64,000 nt of DNA from Xenopus tropicalis (taxonomy: Eukaryota; Chordata; Amphibia; Anura; Pipidae): assembly GCF_000004195.4 (NCBI RefSeq), contig NC_030678.2, positions 31,038,201 through 31,102,200 on the forward strand, in the 5' to 3' direction. Each line of letters begins with the position of its first letter. Position 1 is the stretch's first letter. This document shows, in pieces, positions 60,501 through 64,000 of the stretch. Below the pieces are notes generated by a model. The model saw only the letters and a program-made list of their open reading frames with translations, was not told where the DNA came from and ran no database searches. Made by a program: the position numbers and the translations under genes.

Positions 60501-63409
60501 TGGGTTGAAAAACATGAAGTCACTGAATGGGCTCCGCCCACTTTCTCTGACCATGGACCACAGTTATACAGTAAAACCCACTGTGCAAAGTTTGAGGACC
60601 CTGGTTTTAATAGTGTCTGCATGGCAGCAACTTAAATTTCCCCACTGAAAGTCAACGACATCTGATTGGCGGTTGGTGGCTCCACTCCCTTTTTCTAACC
60701 TGCAGTTACCCAGTGACTAACTCTGCAAAGTTTAGGGACCCTAGGATTAATAGTTAAAGAACGGCAGCAATTACACCAATAAAAGTCAATAGGTGAATTG
60801 TGATTGGTGGTTCCACCCACTTTTTCTAACCTTGAGTGGAAGTCACCCAGTGACAAACAGTGGGCACCCTGGCATAAATAGTGTGAGAATGACAGCATTT
60901 TAAATTTAAACAAATAAAATTTAATGGATGAAATCTGATTGGCTGTTAGTGGCCCAACCTACTTTTCCTATTTTTGAACTGCAGTCCCCTAGTGACCAAC
61001 TTTGCAAATTTTGGGGACTCAGGCATTCATTGTGAGGCTGACAGCATTTTACACTTCACCATCGAAAGTAAATAGGTGAAATGTTATTGGCTGTTGGTGG
61101 CTCCGCCCACTTTTTTCTAACTTTGAATGGCAAATACCCAGTGACTAATCTAATGGGTGGAAATGGATTGGCTGTTGGTGGCTCCTCCCACTTGTTTGGG
61201 AACCCTGACATAAATAGTGTGAGCAAAGCAACATTTTAAATATGAACCAAAAAAATTCAATAGGTGAAGTCTGATTGGCTGTTGGTGCCTCCACCCACTT
61301 TTTAAAACCTAAAAATGCAGTTCCCTAGTGACCCTGGTGTTAATACTGTGAGAATGGCAGCAGGTTGAATTTCCCATTGAAAATCAATAGGTAAAATCTG
61401 ATTGGCTGTTGTTGGCTGCACCCACTTTTCTAACTCTGAACTGCAGTTACCAGGTGACTAGCTCTGCAAAGTTTGGAAAATCTGGCATCAAACTAATAAC
61501 TAATAAAAATCAATAGGTGAAATCTAATTGGTTGTTGTTGGCCCCCCACTTTTCTAAACTTTTCTAAACTTGGAACATAGTCACCTAGTGACAAACTGTG
61601 CAAAGTTTGGGGACCCTGGCATTAAACATGTGAGAATGGCAGCAGGTTGAATTTCCCCATTTAGAGTCAATAGGTAAAATCTGATTGGCTGTTGGTGGCT
61701 CCGCCCACTTTTTCTTACCTTTAATGCGTAGTCACCCAGTGTCTGACTATGCAAAGTTTGGAAAGCCTGGCAACAAACCAATAAAAATCAATAGGTGAAA
61801 TCTGATTGGTTGTTGGTGGCTCTGCCCACTTTTCAAAACTAAAATTGCAGTCCCCTAGTGACCAACTGTGAAAAGTTTGGGGACCCTGGTGTTAATTCTG
61901 TGAGAATTGCAGCAGATTGAATTTCCCCATTGAAAGTCAATAGGTAAACTCTGATTGGCTATTGGTGGCTCCGCCCACTGTTCCTTACCTTGAACCACCG
62001 TTACCTGGTGCCTAACTCTGCAAAGTTTGGGGCCCCGGCGTTATTACTGTGAGAATGGCAGCAGGTTGGATTTCTGCCAAGTCAATAGGTAAAATCTGAT
62101 TGGCTGTTCACAGCTCCGCCCACTTTTGGGCATCCAGCAATCATCATATTTTCATTCAGGCTGAGCCCATGACGGTTTGATTCAAGTTTGGGGAGTGTAG
62201 CCTCAAAGCTGTAAGTTTGGCAGCAGTTTCAATTTCCCCATAAAAGTCAATGGGTACAGTATGATTGGCTATTGTTGGCCCCTCCCACTTTGTGGTTTTA
62301 AAAAAAAAAAAAAAAAAACCTGAATGCGTAGTCACCCAGTGACTGACTGTGCAAAGTTTGGAAAATCTGGCATCAAACCAATAAAAATCAATAGGTGAAA
62401 TTTGATTGGCTGTTGGTGGCTCTGCCCACTTTTCAAAACTTAGACTGCAGTCCCCTAGTGACCAAGTGTAAAAAGTTTGGGGACCCCGACGTTATTACTG
62501 TGAGAATGGCAGCAGGTTGGATTTCCGCCAAATCAATAGGTAAAATCTGATTGGCGGTTCACAGCTCCGCCCACTTTTGGGCATCCAGCAATCATCCTAT
62601 TTTCATTCAGGCTGAGCCCATGACTGTGTGATTCAAGTTTGGGGAGTGTAGCCTCAAAGCTGTAAGATTGGCAGCAGTTTCAATTTCCCCATTAAAGTCA
62701 ATGATTAAAATTTGATTGGCTGTTGTTGGCCCCTCCCTTTTTGGGGTCATCCAACAAATGTTGCTGCTTCATTCGGGGTGACCCCATGATTATGTTATTC
62801 AAGTTTGGGGGGTGTAGCTTCAAAGCTGTAAGTGTGGCAGCAGTTTGAAAATCTTACCTGTCAAAGTCAATGGGAAAATTGGGGTGTTCGGAGCGGCGCC
62901 ACAAAAAGACGGGGGGCGCAATCGCTTAGAAAAGCACAAGCAACCTGCTCCGCTATAGAGCAAAGAAGTGTGGGGAGTTTGGGTGCTGTACCCCTAAAAC
63001 TGTAGGAGGAGTAGCGTTTAGAAAATGGGGGGCGCTAAGAAGAAGAAGAAGCGGAAGAATAAGCCGAAGAACAGTATGTCGGGGTTTTCAACCCAACATA
63101 ATAATATTATAATACTGAATATAATTTATAAAACAGATTTTGTTTGGTTACGACTAGTTTGAAGGGTCGTTTTCTACAACAATCTTGGTGATTTTGGTTC
63201 AGGACTTCCTCAAAACATTGTCCTGTTAAAGGAAGACTAATGCTGTTTTATTTCCTTTTTGTCTGTTTTATTCCTGATCTATCCTCTTTTTTTTTTTTCA
63301 TTTGTAGACTGTTTCAGACTGTGTTTTATATTATTATTTAACTAAGAAAAATGAAAATTTTAAAGCCCTTGTGAGAAGAAACTACCCTAAAAGGAGAGGA
63401 CGCAACCAG
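27468..63409 (+). CDS. ncor1: NCOR1, nuclear receptor corepressor 1, N-terminal 495 codons in thirteen exons
   Basis: NCoR1 is the nuclear scaffold that recruits HDAC3, TBL1X/TBL1XR1 and GPS2 to unliganded nuclear receptors and other repressors. The join is 27468-27575, 35251-35366, 38448-38637, 38816-38995, 41728-41841, 44576-44632, 45907-45959, 47076-47142, 48740-48912, 49090-49180, 51700-51878, 55108-55162 and 63308-63409. Every junction has GT/AG and correct phase, and the total is 1,485 nt. Residues 1-36 open [18 protein letters not shown]. Residues about 174-206 form the coiled coil ([20 protein letters not shown]) that contacts GPS2/TBL1. Residues about 370-490 are the deacetylase-activating domain with SANT1 ([17 protein letters not shown]), which contacts HDAC3 and inositol phosphate. 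The protein is about 2,400 residues in other vertebrates, so SANT2, the later repression domains and the CoRNR boxes lie beyond the window. The start is fixed by conservation of the first residues. Confidence 0.97.
27576..30331. other. NCOR1 intron 2, 5' part
   Basis: Recognisable bits are repeat fragments at about 29505-29560 ('cctcccaactgtcccaatt') and 29820-29885 ('ggtgtggtcacaaaaatagg'). A duplicated phrase 'ttttggcagagagcccaga' occurs at about 29647 and 29733. No exon was recognised. Confidence 0.4.
30332..30753. mobile_element. T2-type palindromic MITE (TTAAAGGAGAAGGAAAGG family)
   Basis: TTAA occurs at 30332-30335 and 30750-30753. The arms carry 'cacttgggggtgcc' and 'ggcacccccaagtg', then 'ccccgggctggtgc' and its complement, then 'ggcttttcactctactg'. 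The element could fold into one long hairpin. It is GC-richer than the surrounding intron. Confidence 0.8.
30754..31450. other. NCOR1 intron 2, unassigned, with a Tc1-like end fragment
   Basis: 'ggtcagaatacttttgcatg' near 31325 looks like the terminal region of a Tc1-type element. A 132-codon frame at 30696-31094 starts inside the MITE and shows no recognised domain, so it is not called as a gene. Confidence 0.35.
31451..31637 (-). repeat. retroelement 3' end (SINE/LINE tail)
   Basis: 'ctttatttataaagcgctg' and 'gaagagcttacaatctaga' are the reverse complement of the tail plus body seen at 63748-63904. The hAT at 31638 inserted at its edge. Confidence 0.55.
31638..31936 (-). mobile_element. 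hAT element (GGGGATCCCTG end) with ATCTAGAT duplication
   Basis: The 8-bp ATCTAGAT occurs at 31630-31637 and 31937-31944. Read on the minus strand it begins CAGGGATCCCCAACCTTTTA, as in 14784-15090. The other terminus is degenerate. A further poorly preserved copy fills about 31945-32172, with T runs at about 32079-32090 and 32114-32135. Confidence 0.7.
32173..32872. other. NCOR1 intron 2, unassigned
   Basis: A retroelement-tail-like scrap ('acatacaaactgatacaga') lies near 32420. Nothing else was recognised. Confidence 0.35.
32876..33164. mobile_element. full-length Harbinger-like MITE
   Basis: TAA occurs at 32873-32875 and 33165-33167. The termini are GGGCTCTGGCACACGGGGAG and its complement. 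The inner arms 'gatttcagtgaaatcgc' and 'gatttcactgaaatcgc' are repeated. Confidence 0.85.
33168..35250. other. NCOR1 intron 2, 3' part
   Basis: No gene or clean repeat was recognised. Short frames here have no family resemblance. The intron ends TTTTTAATAG before exon 3. Confidence 0.4.
35251..35366 (+). CDS. ncor1: NCOR1 exon 3, residues 37-75
   Basis: It reads [20 protein letters not shown] and includes a short glutamine run, then [16 protein letters not shown]. It ends GACAG|GTATTT, phase 2. Confidence 0.96.
35535..37169 (-). mobile_element. Tc1-like transposon, both ends present, transposase disrupted
   Basis: This is a 1,635-bp element with TA at 35533-35534 and 37170-37171. The terminal inverted repeats (35535-35750 and about 36945-37169) differ at about eight positions by eye, plus a 10-bp duplication ('tgcacactta') in the right arm. 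Transposase is on the minus strand. Positions 36765-36184 encode the N-terminal HTH part ([19 protein letters not shown]) to GGGSIML, where a TGA interrupts the frame. The frame reopens through 35749 with [10 protein letters not shown] and [11 protein letters not shown]. The first catalytic block reads [11 protein letters not shown], so its usual Asp is Glu. It lies antisense in NCOR1 intron 3. Confidence 0.93.
37172..38447. other. NCOR1 intron 3, 3' part
   Basis: A GC-rich repeat-like stretch lies at about 37727-37930 ('ctgcacccggaagcac', 'ctgcccgggtccaggc'). A T-rich tract precedes the exon 4 acceptor. No exon was recognised. Confidence 0.4.
38448..38637 (+). CDS. ncor1: NCOR1 exon 4, residues 75-138
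   Basis: It follows a long T tract and TTTTAATAG. It contains [18 protein letters not shown], the basic ESKRPRL motif typical of NCoR1. The donor AAG|GTAGCA is weak. A second in-frame donor, ACAG|GTTAAA, lies 15 nt downstream and would add five residues (VAIIQ). Confidence 0.95.
38816..38995 (+). CDS. ncor1: NCOR1 exon 5, residues 139-198, coiled coil
   Basis: The exon is preceded by a short (178 bp) intron ending in a long T run and TTTAAAG. It carries [18 protein letters not shown] and [18 protein letters not shown], the heptad-rich helix in repression domain 1 that binds GPS2 and TBL1. The donor is CAG|GTATCT, phase 0. Confidence 0.96.
39478..39960. mobile_element. hAT element with internal 31-32 bp tandem repeat
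   Basis: It is flanked by CCCTAGAC at 39470-39477 and 39961-39968. The left terminus is CAGTGTTTTTCAACC and the right is the complement of GGTTGAAAAACGCTG. Positions 39574-39817 hold about 7.5 copies of a unit containing 'cagtgcccccctagtacatt', in two subtypes ('ccaagag' and 'cccagcag'). There is no transposase. Confidence 0.85.
40566..40990. mobile_element. T2-type palindromic MITE, degenerate right end
   Basis: It starts TTAAAGTGACAGTAACACC at 40566. The centre pairs 'ggcagccattcaagctgg' with a diverged complement near 40840. It is the same family as 45234-45658 but the right terminus is eroded. Confidence 0.65.
40991..41727. other. NCOR1 intron 5, 3' part
   Basis: A fragment of the Harbinger-like family occurs at about 41278-41338 ('gggcgactaatctccctgtg'). 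No gene was recognised. Confidence 0.4.
41728..41841 (+). CDS. ncor1: NCOR1 exon 6, residues 199-236
   Basis: It continues the coiled coil with [20 protein letters not shown], then [14 protein letters not shown]. The donor is CGG|GTAAGT, phase 0. It is almost invariant across vertebrates. Confidence 0.97.
41842..44575. other. NCOR1 intron 6
   Basis: Repeat scraps only: a hAT-like piece at about 42105-42200, and a 'tagtgatgtgcgggtgg' to 'gtctgcacatcacttg' inverted pair at about 44224-44343. A half copy of the 1965-2163 MITE family lies at about 43820-43905 ('tattttctggcgtttagtag'). Confidence 0.4.
44576..44632 (+). CDS. ncor1: NCOR1 exon 7, residues 237-255
   Basis: A 57-nt exon reading [19 protein letters not shown] between TTTTAG and CTG|GTAAGT, phase 0. 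Confidence 0.95.
45234..45658. mobile_element. T2-type palindromic MITE, best preserved copy
   Basis: TTAA occurs at 45234-45237 and 45655-45658. It is nearly symmetric about 'gctctgtagaatacaacagtg', with arms such as 'tagccacgggggcagccatt' and 'aatggctgcccccatggcta'. It lies in NCOR1 intron 7. Confidence 0.85.
45907..45959 (+). CDS. ncor1: NCOR1 exon 8, residues 256-273
   Basis: It reads [17 protein letters not shown] with a split Thr codon. The acceptor is TTTTGCAG and the donor GAC|GTAAGT, phase 2. Confidence 0.95.
45960..47075. other. NCOR1 intron 8, nothing recognised
   Basis: No repeat termini or coding resemblance were seen. Confidence 0.4.
47076..47142 (+). CDS. ncor1: NCOR1 exon 9, residues 273-295
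   Basis: It reads [20 protein letters not shown] then LR, where other vertebrates usually have QR. The acceptor is CTCCCAG and the donor AGG|GTAAGT, phase 0. Confidence 0.93.
47143..48739. other. NCOR1 intron 9 with a mariner-type MITE
   Basis: About 47945-48206 holds the TA-flanked 'CAGGTAT' family: it contains 'tatcccttatccagaaagt' and ends 'ggtcccatacctg' before TA. The rest is unassigned. Confidence 0.55.
48740..48912 (+). CDS. ncor1: NCOR1 exon 10, residues 296-353
   Basis: It reads [20 protein letters not shown], then the highly charged [20 protein letters not shown] and the Q/R-rich helix to FQR. The donor CAGAG|GTCAAA is weak, and the next intron is only 177 bp. Confidence 0.96.
49090..49180 (+). 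CDS. ncor1: NCOR1 exon 11, residues 353-383
   Basis: It reads [20 protein letters not shown] then [10 protein letters not shown], leading into the deacetylase-activating domain. The acceptor is AATTTCAG and the donor GAG|GTGAGT, phase 0. Confidence 0.96.
49223..49500. repeat. degenerate hAT copy (CAGGGTCCCC family)
   Basis: It starts CAGGGTCCCC followed by a 20-plus T run. It carries 'ggtgaacaacatgtgccaac', cognate to 'gtgagcaacatgttgc' of better copies. No target duplication was found. Confidence 0.45.
49784..49943. mobile_element. short TA-flanked mariner-type MITE
   Basis: TA occurs at 49782-49783 and 49944-49945. The termini are CAGGTATGGGATCCCTTATCC and the complement of 'ggtcccatacctg'. 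It is an internally deleted relative of 22643-22970. Confidence 0.75.
50051..50510. repeat. 34-bp minisatellite, about 13 copies
   Basis: The unit contains 'aggcagcgtaggccaggcag' and 'agtatggcacacac', spaced exactly 34 bp from 50079 to 50453, with slight decay at the right end. Because 34 is not a multiple of three and the unit lacks stops, all three minus frames stay open for 146-189 codons. These frames are artefacts, not genes. Confidence 0.9.
50511..51699. other. NCOR1 intron 11, 3' part, nothing recognised
   Basis: A-rich and T-rich tracts occur near 51378-51436. No repeat boundary or coding resemblance was seen. Confidence 0.4.
51700..51878 (+). CDS. ncor1: NCOR1 exon 12, residues 384-443, DAD and start of SANT1
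   Basis: It reads [20 protein letters not shown], then [20 protein letters not shown] and [18 protein letters not shown]. This is the deacetylase-activating domain that folds on HDAC3, followed by SANT1 helix 1. The donor is AAAA|GTAATT, phase 2. Confidence 0.97.
52320..52860. mobile_element. TA-flanked MITE with 60-bp arms, split by a hAT
   Basis: TA occurs at 52318-52319 and 52861-52862. The termini are a perfect AGGGGTATATTTATCA inverted pair, and similarity continues about 60 bp into each arm. The left arm is interrupted at 52350-52705. Confidence 0.85.
52350..52705. mobile_element. hAT-type MITE, second copy of the 525-893 element
   Basis: It is flanked by GTAAAAAG at 52342-52349 and 52706-52713. 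The termini are CAGGGCTGTGGAGTC and its complement. The interior is nearly the reverse complement of 525-893 (for example 'gcagagaagtaattaatta'). Confidence 0.9.
53001..53783. mobile_element. hAT element sharing its 8-bp target with the neighbour
   Basis: CTCTAGAA flanks it at 52993-53000 and 53784-53791. The termini are a perfect CAGTGCTGTCCAACT inverted pair. Positions about 53318-53555 carry a decayed form of the 34-bp minisatellite ('gcagagtatggcacacacag'). There is no transposase. Confidence 0.88.
53792..55107. other. NCOR1 intron 12, 3' part
   Basis: A mariner-type MITE remnant lies at about 54603-54925 ('cccggtatggaatgctttat' to 'cagatcctatatctg'). A fragment of the 'catcaagttca' repeat is near 54050, and a T run is at about 54500-54522. 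Confidence 0.45.
55108..55162 (+). CDS. ncor1: NCOR1 exon 13, residues 443-461, SANT1
   Basis: It reads [18 protein letters not shown], the middle of SANT1. The acceptor is CCACTAG and the donor AAG|GTAGGC, phase 0. Confidence 0.96.
55163..57170. other. NCOR1 intron 13, 5' part
   Basis: A GC-rich repeat-like piece lies at about 55265-55500 ('ccactctgtgtgtctgcac'). A direct repeat 'tgccataaataaaaccttgcc' type phrase occurs twice near 56800-56845. No exon was recognised. Confidence 0.4.
57171..58030. mobile_element. T2-type MITE interrupted by a TTA-flanked MITE
   Basis: The left end 'aaagggtggctcaccttta' and the right end 'gaggtgaacaaccct' match the family of 8907-9332. The family phrase 'cttagtatgtta' is split by the element at 57209-57600. 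Confidence 0.7.
57209..57600. mobile_element. Harbinger-like MITE with 39-bp internal tandem repeat
   Basis: TTA occurs at 57206-57208 and 57601-57603. The termini are GGAGCTGATTTACTAATCC and the complement of 'ggattagtaaatgtgcccc'. Inside are about four copies of a 39-bp unit with 'gacttttgcatagccatta' and 'gaattgtcgcgac', rich in CpG. Confidence 0.8.
58031..58375 (+). repeat. L1-type LINE ORF2 C-terminal fragment
   Basis: The plus frame 58107-58346 reads [17 protein letters not shown] and continues to [13 protein letters not shown]. The pattern is typical of the C-terminal part of vertebrate L1 ORF2 (FFRYLQLR-like). It is a short 5'-truncated remnant in sense with NCOR1. Confidence 0.6.
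58376..59125. other. NCOR1 intron 13, unassigned
   Basis: 'taaaggacatgtaaacccca' near 58410 and 'acatgacctttaaaggagc' near 59020 are T2-like termini of a probable further MITE, but TTAA is not intact. Confidence 0.4.
59126..59500. mobile_element. T2-type MITE remnant (TTAAAGGAGAAGGAAAGG family)
   Basis: The left end is 'attaaaggagaaggaaagg'. Internal matches to 7246-7620 include 'taagctttatcagaaaggtc' and 'aaagctttctgcagaataaa'. The right terminus is missing. Confidence 0.6.
59501..60495. other. NCOR1 intron 13, unassigned
   Basis: No gene or bounded repeat was recognised; repeat-like phrases occur near 59930-60000. Confidence 0.35.
60498..63098. mobile_element. 2.6-kb inverted-repeat-bounded element filled with a tandem array
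   Basis: The outer ends are inverted copies of TATGTTGGGTTGAAAA (60496-60511 and 63085-63100), consistent with TA target duplication. Between them, about 60520-62760, are roughly 16 diverged units of 75-165 bp. Each contains parts of 'ctgattggctgttggtggct', 'ccgcccacttt', 'gcaaagtttggggaccctgg' and 'aatttccccattgaaagtca'. The right 300 bp is distinct and includes 'gaagaagaagaagcggaag'. No coding frame was recognised. The class is unknown to me. Confidence 0.65.
63308..63409 (+). CDS. ncor1: NCOR1 exon 14, residues 462-495, end of SANT1
   Basis: It reads [20 protein letters not shown] then [14 protein letters not shown], the last SANT1 helix and the basic tail after it. The acceptor is TTTGTAG and the donor CAG|GTATGT, phase 0. 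The next exon lies beyond the window. Confidence 0.96.
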
Positions 63410-63747
63410 GTATGTTTTCTTTCTTTTTCTCTTGTATGCAAAATGTGTATGTAAATGTCTAGAAGCAGTTCAAGTTGTAAATTGTGGCACTAGAACCAAA
63501 CCATACAACTCCAGATCCATTTGGTTGGAGTCAAAATCGGGTCCTACGGATACCAATTGGGGGTGGGCTGCATAAACACATCAATTCGGTTCTCTCCCAA
63601 CAGGATTTTCCAACTTGCCTGGTAGATATCTGGAGAGTTTTAACCACATATGTCAGAGAGACTGCTAGGAGTGCCCCACACGCATGCCACTTTTCTGGGC
63701 AAACAACTGCAACAATAGGAATTTAACTGTGACACTATGGGAATTGT
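63410..63747. other. NCOR1 intron 14 start
   Basis: An 80-codon frame (63484-63726) shows no recognised domain and is not called as a gene. Confidence 0.4.
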
Positions 63748-63904
63748 AGATTGTAAGCTCTTTTGGGCAGTGCCGTCTTCACCTCTTGTATCGATTATTG
63801 GTTGCTTTATATGTTACTCTGTATGTCCAATATATGAAACCCATTTATAGTACAGCGCTGCGGAATATTTTTGCACTTTATAAATAAATGTTGATAATAA
63901 TAAC
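63748..63904 (+). repeat. SINE/LINE 3' end
   Basis: 'tagattgtaagctcttttg' leads to 'tacagcgctgcggaatattt' and the tail 'ctttataaataaatgttgat' with an (ATA)n end. It is close to the reverse complement of positions 1-93 in its first half. Confidence 0.6.
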
Positions 63905-64000
63905 TGTAGACGTGATCTGCGAATTACTCAATTCTGCTATACAATTTCAAGTATGAACCAGCAATGCAGGAGGGTCCAAAATATGGCTTGGAGTTGCAGT

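Noticed and set aside
63484..63726. 80-codon frame after NCOR1 exon 14
   Set aside because: It does not continue NCOR1 after QN/Q and starts after a good donor; no family similarity was recognised.

Overview
The window is vertebrate nuclear DNA, almost certainly from the frog Xenopus (species not resolved; X. tropicalis-like). Two lines of evidence support this. Spliced exons of two recognisable vertebrate genes lie head to head, and most of the remaining sequence is made of the DNA-transposon families typical of Xenopus: TTAA-flanked T2-type MITEs, hAT elements, PIF/Harbinger-like and Tc1/mariner-like elements.

Layout. (1) Positions 1-12,903 hold the 5' end of PIGL on the minus strand. PIGL is the GlcNAc-PI de-N-acetylase of GPI-anchor synthesis. 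Two coding exons are visible (12,687-12,903 and 8,502-8,601); later exons lie beyond position 1. (2) Positions 12,904-16,029 hold the PIGL promoter and a 3 kb intergenic spacer with a T2 MITE and a tRNA-type SINE split by nested DNA transposons. (3) From about 15,830 to the end lies NCOR1, nuclear receptor corepressor 1, on the plus strand. It has a GC-rich promoter and non-coding first exon ending at 16,409, then thirteen coding exons between 27,468 and 63,409. These encode exactly 495 in-phase codons: repression domain 1 with its GPS2/TBL1-binding coiled coil, then the DAD/SANT1 module that activates HDAC3. The gene continues past the right edge. The divergent PIGL/NCOR1 pair is also neighbouring in human.

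The introns are an unusually readable record of transposition. Target-site duplications (TSDs) could be read for many insertions. The most striking region is 52,221-53,791 in NCOR1 intron 12. There two different hAT elements used the same 8-bp target, and one of them contains a TA-flanked MITE that itself contains a third hAT. Intron 13 holds a 2.6 kb element bounded by 16-bp inverted repeats. It is filled with about 16 tandem units, most carrying a CCAAT-box-like and several a GC-box-like motif. Two Tc1-like elements are present; one is complete at both ends but has a disrupted transposase.

All coordinates come from reading the sequence by eye. Repeat family names are assigned from termini and TSDs, not from a database search.
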